DNA from: Acidobacteriota bacterium
Lineage (GTDB): Bacteria > Acidobacteriota > Thermoanaerobaculia > Multivoradales > Multivoraceae
DNA length: 44,973 nt
NCBI GenBank assembly: GCA_021296535.1
Contig: JAGWAG010000024.1
Span: 1 to 44,973 of the forward strand
Direction of reading: 5' to 3'
Shown here: positions 10,801 to 19,879 of the stretch, one piece after another
How the letters are laid out: the number at the start of each line of letters is the position of its first letter
Position numbering within the stretch: the first letter of the stretch is position 1
Translations under genes and position numbers: made by a program
Notes under the pieces: model-generated
Database searches by the model: none
Told to the model about the DNA's origin: nothing
Seen by the model: the letters and a program-made list of their open reading frames with translations, nothing else

Positions 10801-11089
10801 AGATCGAGTTGATCTTCTTGATGCCGTCGAGGCTGCTGATCTCGTCCTCGATCGAGAGGACGACTCCCTCCTCGACCTCCTGGGGGGACGCCCCCGGGTA
10901 GGCGACCACGACGGTCACCATGTCCATCTCGATCTCGGGGAAGACCTCCCGCTTGACCCCCAGAGCGAAGAGGATGCCGCCGATCACGAGGACGAACATC
11001 AACAGGTTCGCCGCGACCGGATGCGCAGCCATCCACCCGATCGGCCCCTTCTTGTCGACGGGACCGTGGTCGTGGGACATAAGGCTCAT
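7817..11089 (-). CDS. RND efflux transporter, inner-membrane subunit (AcrB/HAE1-like)
   Basis: 1090 aa; N-terminal PVAANLLMFVLVIGGILFALGVKREVFPEIEMDMVTV, proton-relay LGIAVDDAVVVGE, duplicated TM halves. Confidence 0.97.
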   Translation of the reverse strand: MSLMSHDHGPVDKKGPIGWMAAHPVAANLLMFVLVIGGILFALGVKREVFPEIEMDMVTVVVAYPGASPQEVEEGVVLSIEDEISSLDGIKKINSISVEGVGTVMAELLTSANPDRTYNDIKSTVDRITSFPQDAERPVISLVTNRRQVLSLLVHGDVDLKSLDRLAEELRSELLSDERITLVEKTGIPPPEISVEVPSDNLRRYGLTLPQISTAVRAASIDLPGGAVKTSGGEVLVRTTERRDFGEEFRDITLIARADGTRVRLRDVATVVDGFRETDEELYYNGQPAIDLQVYRVGEEVPLQVSSAVYDLVERRQGTLPDSVGIAIVNDESEDYRDRLSILGKNGLIGLLLVVTVLGIFLRPAVAFWVSLGIAISFCGSFFLIPMLGVSLNMISLFAFILVLGIAVDDAVVVGEAIFYHRRGDNRLEAAIVGTREVLVPVTFAVITTIIAFIPLALVPGITGKFFRNIPFIVIPVLLLSLIESVFILPAHLRHVGRTRLRGRKGRRRSLNPFKKLGALQLRFSEWVERVIAGQVPPIVRRLVRDRYLTVAVMFSALVIAVSVVAGGHIKFNFFPRIEGEFANGVIELPFGAPVADTREIARRVTRAAEEVGVELLAEGRMRPGRDGTIPDTVFRGIEAKIGTADTGAFGPGQGFAVTGGHVGVVTVHLVPDAEREFGSAEFTARWRDQVGEVSGVDRLSFDFNDGPSAGAKVSVQLEHTQTPPLEAAAARVAASLGTYNGVFDVDDGFKVGKPQLDLVLKPAAKGLGLTERALAAQVRGAFFGAEASRQQRGRDELRVYVRLPREERDSVHAIENLLIRTPGGGEIPLHQAAYVRPGRSFTEILRVDGRRTVTVTADIDPTATTGNDIRAALARTILPEVVADTPGLTFNFSGEQEAQAEAVASLSGNLVIAMLAMYALMAIAFRSYLQPLVVLSAVPFGMFGAVVGHLIMGYDLSFLSIFGLVALSGVVVNDSLVLIDAVNQLRAEGRSLIDAVVGGVTRRVRPVILTSLTTFFGLMPIILERSNQAQWLVPMALSLGFGVLFVTGIALILVPCTYMMVDDLKRGLRWMVFGSQSGEPEALPQPGGR

Positions 11090-12348
11090 GGCGCGACACC
11101 TCCGGCTCCACTACCCCACGCGGAGACATCCCAGCGAGTCGCCGCGGACAGGAACTCCGAGGCAGCCGGCGGTGAGGCATCGCCGACCCGGCGCAGCTTC
11201 ATTCCTTCAATCGGGGTCGCGAGCCGACTCGTGACGACCAGTTCCGTGTCGTTCAGACCGCTGTCGATGCACACGCTGTCCTCGAAGCGCCAAGCGACCT
11301 CGACAGGCCGCATTTCCAGTCGTTCCCCACTGTACATCCAGAGTCGGTTCCCCTCTTTCAGCCAGTCACGGGGCACCTCAAACAGGTCACGGACCGCGGC
11401 GCCCTCGAGCATCAGATCGACGTAGCTGTCCAGGAGCAGCAATCCGCGACGCCCGGCACCGGCGGCCCCACGCTCCAGTCCCAGCGGATCCGCGACCTCG
11501 ACGAGCACCCGGGCCATCCGGCCGGCGGTGTCGAGATCGCCGAGAAGACGGACGATACGGCCCGACAGGACATCGTCGTTTTCCGGATCGAGCCGTACCA
11601 GAGCACGCGAGCCAAGGGCCGCGCCGTGCAGTCCCGGCACTCTCAGTTGATCGAGTTCGTCGGTGCGGACCGCCGCGCGCACCCAGAAGGCATCCGTGCC
11701 TGCCAACGTCACGGTCTGACTCTGCGGCGTCACTATCTGTCCGACCTCGATCGACTCCGCGAGCACCACCGCGTTGAAGGGACTGCGGACGACCGTGCGC
11801 TCCAGGTCCAGTCTCGCCCGCGCGAGGTTGGCACGAGCGGTCTGAACCGCAGACAGCCGCGAGCGGAGCTGAGGTTCGCGCAGCGCCAGCGACGCTTCCA
11901 TCTGCTCCGCGTCCAGCTCGTCCTGGAACAGCTCCCACTCCCGCTCGGCGACCCGGCCCCGGCCCTGTTCGAGTTCCATCTGGGCCGCGGCCTCGGCGAC
12001 CGCGGCGGTCGCCCTGGCCACCGCCAGCTTGAAGTCGGCATCCTCGATGGCGAAGATCAGGTCACCTTCCCGGAGGATGGTCCCTGGAGCCAGGTCTGGC
12101 GCAACCACATCGATGCGGCCGCTGACCTGAGGCTGCACCACGACCCGCTGTGCCGGCACGACCGTGCCCTGCGCCTCGACGTCGATACGCCGCGGAAGAC
12201 GCCTCACTTCGGCGACTTCGACCAACACGCCCGAGTCGTCGGGTGGGACCTGTACCGCCTCCGGGCGGGCACGCATGATCGCCATCGCGACCATCACCCC
12301 CACAGCCAATATGAGCACGACAAGTCCAAGCCGGGCAAGGGTGGCCAT
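11086..12348 (-). CDS. RND periplasmic adaptor (membrane fusion protein)
   Basis: 420 aa; VEAQGTVVPAQRVVVQPQVSGRIDVVAPDLAPGTILREGDLIFAIED; ATGA overlap with the RND gene. Confidence 0.95.
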   Translation of the reverse strand: MATLARLGLVVLILAVGVMVAMAIMRARPEAVQVPPDDSGVLVEVAEVRRLPRRIDVEAQGTVVPAQRVVVQPQVSGRIDVVAPDLAPGTILREGDLIFAIEDADFKLAVARATAAVAEAAAQMELEQGRGRVAEREWELFQDELDAEQMEASLALREPQLRSRLSAVQTARANLARARLDLERTVVRSPFNAVVLAESIEVGQIVTPQSQTVTLAGTDAFWVRAAVRTDELDQLRVPGLHGAALGSRALVRLDPENDDVLSGRIVRLLGDLDTAGRMARVLVEVADPLGLERGAAGAGRRGLLLLDSYVDLMLEGAAVRDLFEVPRDWLKEGNRLWMYSGERLEMRPVEVAWRFEDSVCIDSGLNDTELVVTSRLATPIEGMKLRRVGDASPPAASEFLSAATRWDVSAWGSGAGGVAP

Positions 12349-13859
12349 CAGAACGCTCCCTGGGTGTCCATCGACTGCGGACCGGCCGCCAGTTGAGCCG
12401 CGAGCCGCTCAACGGACGTACCCGGCGCAAAGCCGAGCGCCCGGCAGAGCTGTAACCGGCTCCCGAGTTGCTGGCGTCGGGCGTCGATCAAGGCCTGCTC
12501 GAGGCCCTGCTGCGACAGCAGCGCGGTCAACACGTTCAGGTAGTCGGTGGCGCCCTCGCGGTAGGACTCGCTGGTCAGCATGAGCACCCGGCGCGCTTCC
12601 GACAGACGCTCCTGGAGGTTCGCCACCAGTTCGCGGGTGCTCCGGCCCATCGCAAGTGCCGTCTGCACCTCGCCGACCGCGGCCACCACCGACTGCGCAT
12701 ACGCGTAGAGACTCTCTTCCGCCGCCGCGTATGCCTGGTCGATGCGAGCTCGCCGTCCGCCGGCGCCGTAGAGCGCCTGCGATCCGCTGCCGCCGATCTG
12801 CCGCACCAGATCATCCAGTACGTCCACGACGTCCAGTGCCCGCCCGGTGACCAGGGCGGTCAGCGACAGCGAGGGCAGCCACTCCTTGACTGCGGCTGCC
12901 GCCCGCCGGTCCGCCGCCTCGACCCGCCTGCGAGCCGCCTGCAAGTCCGGCCGCCGCTCCAGCAACGCGGCCGGAAGACCGAGTTCGGGCTGTTGGGCCG
13001 CCTCCAGCAGTGGGCCCAGGCCAGATGCCTCGTCCGGAGTCAAGCGCTCCGCACTGCCCAGGAGCGTCGCGAGTTGGAACTCAAGCGACTCCAGTCGACC
13101 GCGCGCGAGTTCGATCTGACCCTGCAGGCTCAGCAACTGCTCTCGCTGACGACCGATGTCCTGGGCAGGGCCCAACCCCTGACCGAACCGCAACTGGGTG
13201 AGCTCCAGAAACCTCTCGGAGGTCTGCTGCTGACTTTCCAGAAGCGCAATCAGCTCCCGTTCCGCGACGACGCCGAACCAGGCTTCCGCCAGCACCGAGG
13301 ACAGGCTGATGGCCAGCGAACGCAGATCCTGAACGCTAGCCTCGGCATCGAGCAGGGCCGCCACTTCCCGATTCCGCAACCGGCCCCAAAGATCGATCTC
13401 GAAGCTGGCCGCAAGGCTGGAGTCCCAAGCCGCCCCGGCGAGCAGGAACTGGTTCACGATCCCGGTGCTCGGGAACGTGAGGTCGTTGCCGGTGAGCGAA
13501 GCGTCGAGACGCGGCATCAGGTAGGCGCCGCTCTCCCGGGCGCGGGCGTCGGCCGCCTCGACCCGGCTCCAGGCGGCCTGGAGATCGAAGCTCTGACCGG
13601 CCAGGCGGTCCTGCAGTTCCAGAAGGGTCTGGTCGCCCAGGGCGCCGCAGGCGCCGGGCGCTTCGACGACGGTCCCCCCGTCGATGCCGCGATCGAACTC
13701 GGCGGGCGGCGTCGCCACATCCGGAACGCGCTCGAGCACGCTGGCATGCGCGCAGCCGAGCAGCGCCACCGCGACGGCCGCCGGCAGCAGCGCAAACGCG
13801 CCGGATCGCCCGGAACACAGGCCCCGAACTCGACGGACCGAATCAGGTGAAGGGAGCAT
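12348..13859 (-). CDS. RND outer-membrane factor (OprM/TolC-type lipoprotein)
   Basis: Start set at MLPSPDSVRRVRG (13859), lipobox LLGC; duplicated OMF repeats (GAYLMPRLDASLTGN; ATLLGSAERLTPDEA). Stop overlaps the adaptor start (TGATG). Confidence 0.92.
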   Translation of the reverse strand: MLPSPDSVRRVRGLCSGRSGAFALLPAAVAVALLGCAHASVLERVPDVATPPAEFDRGIDGGTVVEAPGACGALGDQTLLELQDRLAGQSFDLQAAWSRVEAADARARESGAYLMPRLDASLTGNDLTFPSTGIVNQFLLAGAAWDSSLAASFEIDLWGRLRNREVAALLDAEASVQDLRSLAISLSSVLAEAWFGVVAERELIALLESQQQTSERFLELTQLRFGQGLGPAQDIGRQREQLLSLQGQIELARGRLESLEFQLATLLGSAERLTPDEASGLGPLLEAAQQPELGLPAALLERRPDLQAARRRVEAADRRAAAAVKEWLPSLSLTALVTGRALDVVDVLDDLVRQIGGSGSQALYGAGGRRARIDQAYAAAEESLYAYAQSVVAAVGEVQTALAMGRSTRELVANLQERLSEARRVLMLTSESYREGATDYLNVLTALLSQQGLEQALIDARRQQLGSRLQLCRALGFAPGTSVERLAAQLAAGPQSMDTQGAF

Positions 13860-14055
13860 GGAAGCGAAGGGCGGGAGGACCGCGTTGATCGCGCGAGCAC
13901 GCCGTGCAGTGGCCCACACCGTCTCGGACGGCCTGTGCATGTTCTTTGTTTCCATCGACACGCGCTTCCACAGACAGGCGACTCTAGCCAATCAGCCGCC
14001 GGGAACCTGGCCGGCAACCATCAGATACGGGATTTCGCGCCGGGAGTTCAGCCGG

Positions 14056-16296
14056 TCAGCGCCCGGCCCGGCTCAGGACCAGCGCAAGTGCGTCGTCGAC
14101 ACGCAGACACCAGCCCGGCTCGACCACCGTGATGCTGTGGCGCTCCTGTACGAGGCATGGACCTGTCTGCTCGAAGCCGGGAGCGAGGTCTTCACGCAGC
14201 AGGAGTTCGGCGGCCCTCCAACCGTCGAACCAGGCCCGGCGGCTCCTGGTGCCCGGCTCCTGTGTTCGCTCCTCCGCGCCCCTCGCCAGGCGCCCAGCGG
14301 TCGGGGCGGTGGACGCCAGCACCCGAATCGACTCGACCTCGATCGGGTGCTCCGGGGGCGGATAGCCGTAGACCGCCCGATAGCGTTCGGCAAACAGCGT
14401 CGCGATGGCTCCGGTCGAGCGGGACTCCGCTGCCGAGTCCGGCTCGACTTCCAACGCCGTCTCCTGGCCCTGCAACCGCAGCCGCACGATCCGGCGACGC
14501 ACGGCGGCGCCCTCCAGGTTGGCACCCCGTTCGCTTACGAGCGCTGCCAGGGCGCCCTGCTCCAGTTCCTCGACCAGCGGTCCTAGCGCAACGACCTCCA
14601 GGGGGTCCAGCACCTGGCGGTGCGCGAATCGCTCCAGCACCGCGTGGCCCAGCCCGACCGCGCTCAAGAGCGACGTATCGACCGGCACGATCACCGTGCG
14701 CATGCCCAGCTCGGTCGCGATGGCGCAGGCGTGCTGACCGCCCGCGCCGCCGAAACTGACGAGGGCGTAGTCCGTCGGGTCGTACCCGCGAGAGATGGAG
14801 ATGCGCCGGATCGCGTCCGCCATCCGTTCGTTGGCGACCTGCAGGAAGCCCCCGAGCAGTTCCTCCTCCGTACCTGCCAGACCGGCCAGCACCTCCGCCG
14901 ACCGGCGTTCGGCAGCGGCCACGTCGATGGGCAGGCCGAAGGCCGCCGGGTCGATCCGACCGAGCAGCAGGTTGACGTCCGTGATGGTCAGTGGCCCGCC
15001 GGCGCCGTAACAGGCCGGTCCGGGGCGCGCTCCGGCGCTCTCGGGCCCGACCTTGAGCTGGCCGTGATCGACGCCGCAGATCGAGCCACCGCCCGCCGCC
15101 ACCGTCTCGATCGCCAGTGCCGGCGCCACCACGGTCGCGTCGCCGACGCGGAACTCGAAGTTGTACTCGAAGTCGCCGTCGTAGCGGGAGACGTCGGTGC
15201 TCGTGCCGCCCATGTCGAAGCCGATCACCCGTTCTGTGCCGCTCGCCCGACCGGCCGCCGCCGCACCCACCACGCCGCCGGCCGGGCCTGACAGGAGACT
15301 GTCCTTCGGCCGGTAGCTCGAGAAGCTCGCCAGACCGCCGGCGCTCGTCATGACCCGCGGCGCGACGCGGCCGTCTTCCGCCGCCGGGCCTCCCGAAAGC
15401 GCGGCGCCCGTGGTCTCGAGGTAGCCGCCGACAGCGCGTCCCAGGTAGGCGTCGACGACCGCCGTGTGCGCCCGCGGCACGATCTTGATCAGGGGCGCCA
15501 GTTCCGCCGAACACGAGACGGTCTCGAAACCGGCCTCGCGCAGAATGCCCGCCGCGCGCTGTTCGTGCGCCGGATTCCGGTAGCTGTGCATCAGAGCCAC
15601 CGCGGCGGCCCGAAAGCCCTCGACGGCGAGCGCCCGCGCAGCCTTCATCAGTCCCTCCTCGTCGAGAGGCAACAACTCGCGACCCTCCGCGTCGAGGCGG
15701 CCGCCGACCTCGACCGCACGCTCGTACAGAGGCGCGGGGCGCTCGATGTTGAGCGCGAAGATGTCCGGTCGCGCCTGGTCTCCGATCAGCAGCAGATCGG
15801 CAAAGCCCTCGGTGACGAACAGCACCGTCCGCGAACCGGCCCTCTCGAGCAGGGCGTTCGTACCCCGGGTCGTCGCAAGCCGGAGATCGCAGGCCGGCAG
15901 CGGCTCGCCCAGCCCGGTTGCGGTCGCGATGCGGGCAGCGAGGATGGGTGCGTTCTCGGGCGAGACGAGCTCCGCGACCAGGTCACGCTCGAAACGTCCG
16001 GTCTTTCCGTTGCCGCTGCCCTCCGCCAGCCGGCAGGAACCGTCCGCCGACCACTCCTCCACGCGGGCCGGAGCACCGCCGGCAAGCGGCGCCAGATCGT
16101 AGCCCTCGAAGAAGCGGTCGGGAAGATCGAACGGGGTCTCGAGGCGCAAGCCGTCCACGCTGTCCGAAACGACCGTCGCGCGTACCGCGCCGGAACTCAG
16201 GACCTTGATGCACTGAACGGCGCCGGCCGGATCGATCGCCACGCAGTCGGTGAACGTACCGCCGGTGTCGATCCAGAGCTGCCAGAGGGGCGGCAC
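14056..16296 (-). CDS. Hydantoinase/oxoprolinase A-type subunit (HyuA-like)
   Basis: 746 aa; LWIDTGGTFTDCVAIDPAG, LATTRGTNALLERAG, VIGFDMGGTSTDVSRYDG, GGGSICGVDHGQLKVGPESAGARPGPACYG. Confidence 0.94.
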   Translation of the reverse strand: MPPLWQLWIDTGGTFTDCVAIDPAGAVQCIKVLSSGAVRATVVSDSVDGLRLETPFDLPDRFFEGYDLAPLAGGAPARVEEWSADGSCRLAEGSGNGKTGRFERDLVAELVSPENAPILAARIATATGLGEPLPACDLRLATTRGTNALLERAGSRTVLFVTEGFADLLLIGDQARPDIFALNIERPAPLYERAVEVGGRLDAEGRELLPLDEEGLMKAARALAVEGFRAAAVALMHSYRNPAHEQRAAGILREAGFETVSCSAELAPLIKIVPRAHTAVVDAYLGRAVGGYLETTGAALSGGPAAEDGRVAPRVMTSAGGLASFSSYRPKDSLLSGPAGGVVGAAAAGRASGTERVIGFDMGGTSTDVSRYDGDFEYNFEFRVGDATVVAPALAIETVAAGGGSICGVDHGQLKVGPESAGARPGPACYGAGGPLTITDVNLLLGRIDPAAFGLPIDVAAAERRSAEVLAGLAGTEEELLGGFLQVANERMADAIRRISISRGYDPTDYALVSFGGAGGQHACAIATELGMRTVIVPVDTSLLSAVGLGHAVLERFAHRQVLDPLEVVALGPLVEELEQGALAALVSERGANLEGAAVRRRIVRLRLQGQETALEVEPDSAAESRSTGAIATLFAERYRAVYGYPPPEHPIEVESIRVLASTAPTAGRLARGAEERTQEPGTRSRRAWFDGWRAAELLLREDLAPGFEQTGPCLVQERHSITVVEPGWCLRVDDALALVLSRAGR

Positions 16297-16328
16297 GCCA
16301 GAATCCGTAAGCGAACGGCTAGCGGCGC

Positions 16329-17480
16329 TCAGGCGCCCGCCAGCAGCCGGGCCAGCCGATCGATCCGCTGGTCGCCATCGGGCTGCAGCCGCTGCGCGCG
16401 GCGAAGGAGCTTCTCGGCCGCCCGCCGCTCGCCCCGGCGGAGCAGCACTTCGCCCAGTGCGGCAGCCGGCGCTGCCTCGTCGGGCCCAAGCCGCCGTGCC
16501 CGGTTGTAGAAGCGCTCCGCCTCGTCGAGGCGACCGTAGCGCAGGCTCAGATCACCCAGGGCGATATACGTGAACGGGTTGCGGTTGCGAGTCGTTGCCG
16601 CCAGACGGAGCAACTCCTCGGACTCGTCGGTCCGCCCGTTGATCCGCAGCAGCACCGCCAGGTTGGCGAGCGCGGAACCGCCGCGCGGGTCGATCTCGAG
16701 CGCCCGCCGGTAACTCGCCTCGGCCGCCTCGGCGCGTCCGTTCCGCCGCTGCGAGACGCCCAGGTTGACCCAGGCGGAGGTGAGTTCGGGATCGATCCGG
16801 ACCGCGTCCTCCAGCCAGGCCACCGCCTCATCGAGGTGCCCCGCGCGCAGCGCCTCGGCGCCGCGGTTCGAGTAGAAGAGCGCCGTGGCCGTCAGGTCGC
16901 TGATCGGATTGACGCGCCAACCATCGTCTTCCTGACGCTGCCCGAAGTCGATGACCCGCATCGTGTGCCGCGGCCCGAACCCCACGGCGACATGATCGGA
17001 CACGACGATCAGGTCCCCCGAGCGTTCGAAGTTCTCCACGTGAGCAACCTCGACGAAGTATGCCGGCAGGTCCAGCTCCCGCGCCATGCCGACGAACATC
17101 TGCGTGAAGGCGAGGCAGTTCGCCGTCCGGTTCTCGAACACCTCTACCGCTGAGCCCGTGTGTCCCGTTTCGTACTCCACTCCAAGCAGCGCCGTGTCCA
17201 TCACGACCTCGACCAGACGGTCGAGGCGCCTCTCGCGCAGCGTCTCGGAGGCCGAGTCGCGAGCCCACGCCACCATCTCCTCATTCAGAGCGAAGGGCAC
17301 CACAACGCGGCTGACACCACGCCGCTCCAGCTCTCTCTGAAGCGCGCTCTCGCCGGTTTCTCGCACACCGGTCGAAGTGCATCCCAGAGCCAGCGCGGCG
17401 AGAAGCGCCGCCGCAGCCGGATAGTTCCGCCGGCAGTACTCGACCCGCGGTTCGATGTCGCCCGTCGTCACAGCGGTCAC
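16329..17480 (-). CDS. TPR-repeat lipoprotein with transglutaminase-like core
   Basis: 383 aa; lipobox LALGC; Cys/His/Asp arrangement in TANCLAFTQMFVGMARELDLPAYFVEV...SDHVAVGFG...MRVIDFG; then about five TPR units (AWVNLGVSQRRNGRAEAAEASYRRALEIDP). Confidence 0.85.
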   Translation of the reverse strand: MTAVTTGDIEPRVEYCRRNYPAAAALLAALALGCTSTGVRETGESALQRELERRGVSRVVVPFALNEEMVAWARDSASETLRERRLDRLVEVVMDTALLGVEYETGHTGSAVEVFENRTANCLAFTQMFVGMARELDLPAYFVEVAHVENFERSGDLIVVSDHVAVGFGPRHTMRVIDFGQRQEDDGWRVNPISDLTATALFYSNRGAEALRAGHLDEAVAWLEDAVRIDPELTSAWVNLGVSQRRNGRAEAAEASYRRALEIDPRGGSALANLAVLLRINGRTDESEELLRLAATTRNRNPFTYIALGDLSLRYGRLDEAERFYNRARRLGPDEAAPAAALGEVLLRRGERRAAEKLLRRAQRLQPDGDQRIDRLARLLAGA

Positions 17481-17609
17481 ACCTCCATCGGCACCCGTAC
17501 CATCCTAGCGCCGTCACACCGCAACCGGTCTCGCGACCGTACGATTCCCGGAGGGGTGAATGGTCTCCGGCCTCCCTCCGGAACAGCTACCGAAGGCCGT
17601 GGCGGAGGT

Positions 17610-18185
17610 TCAGGAGTCGGCGGGTCGCGCCTTGAGCACGCGCCGCCGCAGGAGCCGGGCACTGACGACGGCGACCAGGAGCAGGACGGCGGCCAGGGCG
17701 AACACGGGCATCGTGATCGCCAGCAGTGACAGGCCGGCCGCCGATCCGGCCTCTCCGGTGGATACGACGGGGTTGCCGATGCCCGCCGTCATCATCGTCG
17801 AGGCGCCGCGCAGCAGCGTCGTCCCCGTCTGGACCACCGCCGCCGCCGTGCCGCCCGCCACCGCGGCCAGCGCCCAACCAACGAGCGGCGTCGCGGTCTC
17901 GATGTTCGCCGCCGCGACGACGATCCCCGCGGTGACGGCCGCCGGCATCGCGGCCACGTCGAGAATGTTGTCGAGCCAGGGGATGTAGTAAGCGCCGACT
18001 TCACAAACCGCCGCGACCCCCAGGGCGAGGAGGGCTGGAGTCCCCGCCATCCATTCGAAGCCCTCGGCCAGGTCGAGGGCGCCGGCACGGGCCGACACGC
18101 CCATGACCAGGACGGGCAGAAAGACACGGAACCCGCACGCCGCCGCCAGACCGACCCCCAGACCCACGCTGAGCAGTATCTCCAT
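17610..18185 (-). CDS. DUF4126 family membrane protein
   Basis: 191 aa; GLAAACGFRVFLPVLVMGVSARAG...YYIPWLDNILDVAAMPAAVTAGIV...ASTMMTAGIGNPVVSTGE. Confidence 0.85.
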   Translation of the reverse strand: MEILLSVGLGVGLAAACGFRVFLPVLVMGVSARAGALDLAEGFEWMAGTPALLALGVAAVCEVGAYYIPWLDNILDVAAMPAAVTAGIVVAAANIETATPLVGWALAAVAGGTAAAVVQTGTTLLRGASTMMTAGIGNPVVSTGEAGSAAGLSLLAITMPVFALAAVLLLVAVVSARLLRRRVLKARPADS

Positions 18186-18205
18186 CGCCTACCTCCTGCC
18201 AGAGA

Positions 18206-19879
18206 CTACGTCCCCCGGCGGCGCCAGGTTTCCGTGAGCCAGCGGTGGAGCGCCCGCGCCTCGGGAACCCCGAGCAGGTGCGCCGCCACCAGATAGGTCA
18301 CCGCGAAGCCAAGCACGGGGACCAGACCGGCGATCCACGTCGGCCCTCGCCGCCCAGGGGACGAGGCACAGGACCGCGAGGGGCAGATGCCGCCCCCAGG
18401 CCCTCCACGGCCTCACCAATGCACTCCGGCGCCGCAGTCCGCGAAGCAGAAGAGCCAGTTCGAACCAGCTGCCGACCGCAGAGCCCAGAGCCAGCCCTAC
18501 GGCGCCCAGACGCAGGCCATCCGGCGCCTCCGCGACCGCTGGCCCCAACCAGCCGGGCAACCGCACGTCTGCCACGGGGACGCGATCGAGAATCGTCATC
18601 AGCCCCGCACCGAGTCCTGCCGCGATCACAAGGCGTACCAAGACGATCCGTGCAGGCCTCCGCGTATCGCCGAACGAAAAGAACACGCTCTGCAGCAGCC
18701 GCGAGGCACTCGACGCCAGCAGGCCCAACGAGTACGCAGCCAGCACCAGGAACACGAGCCAGTTGTCCTCGAGATCGAAGGAACCGCGTCGATACACGGC
18801 GCCGACGATCCCCATGCCCAATGCCAGGTAGCCAACCAGCGTCGGCGCGCCGCAGCCCGTTCGGCGCGGTACGCCGCCGCCTTCGACCGCTCCTCCTCGT
18901 TCCCGTCGAGCCGCGACAACTCCGGCAGTTCGACGGCCGCGACCGAAACGCCGAACAGCGAGATGGGTAGCAGGTACAACCGCTGGCTCCAGTTCATAAC
19001 GGCAACCGCTCCCCCGGCGAGGAGAGAGGCCAGAAGGCCGTCGACCCAGGCCCCGAGCTGACCGGCGCCTCGGCCGGCGATCGCTGGCCAGAGCCGCCTC
19101 AGGGTCTTCTGCACGCCCGGTGCCCGCAGGCTGAACGATGGGCGCAGCCCACGCGTTACGCGCAACACCGACGGCAACTGCACCGCGAACTGCAACAAAC
19201 CGCCGACCAGGCCGCCCCAGCAGACGGCGAGCACGAGCGACTCGATCCTCTCGGCATGGCCATCGAAGGTCCGCGCCGCAACGAACCAGACGGCGCCGAT
19301 CACGCTTGCATTCCAGAAACACGGCGCGAGGTACGGGAGCAGGAAGCGCCGATGGCTGTTCAAGATCCCGAGGCACCAGGCCGACAGCGTGATCACCGCC
19401 GCCATCGGGAAGCAGATGCGGACCGCCGTCGTGGTCAGGGCCAGCCGGTCGACCGTCGCCGTCCCTGCCGCCACGGCCTCGGCGTCACCAGCGAAGCCGG
19501 CGAAGAACAGCCTGACCAGCCATGGGGCCAGAAGCACGCCGAGGAGACTGAGAGCCGCCATGACCGCAAACAACAGTCCGAAGACGGCGCCCGCCAGACC
19601 GCCGGCATCGCGCCGCCGGCCCTCAGCCACCAACCGGCTGTAGACCGGAATGAAGGACGCAGAAAGCGCCTGGTCTCCGAGCAGGTTCTGGAGCGCGTTA
19701 GGTGCGCGGAACGCTGCGGTGACGACATCCCCCAGGGCGCTGACTCCCGCGAGACTTGCGATCACGGCCTCTCGGACCAGTCCCAGCACGCGACTGGCCA
19801 ACATGCCCGCTCCCACGCGCACCGCGCCGCCGGACGCGCGCGGCGTCCCTTCACTGCCGGCGGGCGCCGCCTGCGTCAA
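18206..19879 (-). pseudogene. murJ: Lipid II flippase MurJ, reading frame broken at two places (~18865 and ~18350)
   Basis: N-terminal ORF 18626..19879: MLASRVLGLVREAVIASLAGVSALGDVVTAAFRAPNALQNLLGDQALSASFIPVYSRL. Middle in another frame: APTLVGYLALGMGIVGAVYRRGSFDLEDNWLVFLVLAAYSLGLLASSASRLLQSVFFSFGDTRRPARIV. C-terminus in a third: PTWIAGLVPVLGFAVTYLVAAHLLGVPEARALHRWLTETWRRRGT*. Could be sequencing/assembly error rather than a true pseudogene. Confidence 0.88.

Noticed and set aside
17520-17590. Short hairpin CGGTC-TCGC-GACCG between the TPR lipoprotein and DUF4126 genes
   Set aside because: Only 5 bp of stem and no U-tract; too weak to call a terminator or regulatory element in GC-rich DNA.
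18626-18865. Programmed frameshifting as explanation for murJ
   Set aside because: Apparently missing residues, two separate breaks and no slippery heptamer with downstream structure make error or deletion more likely.
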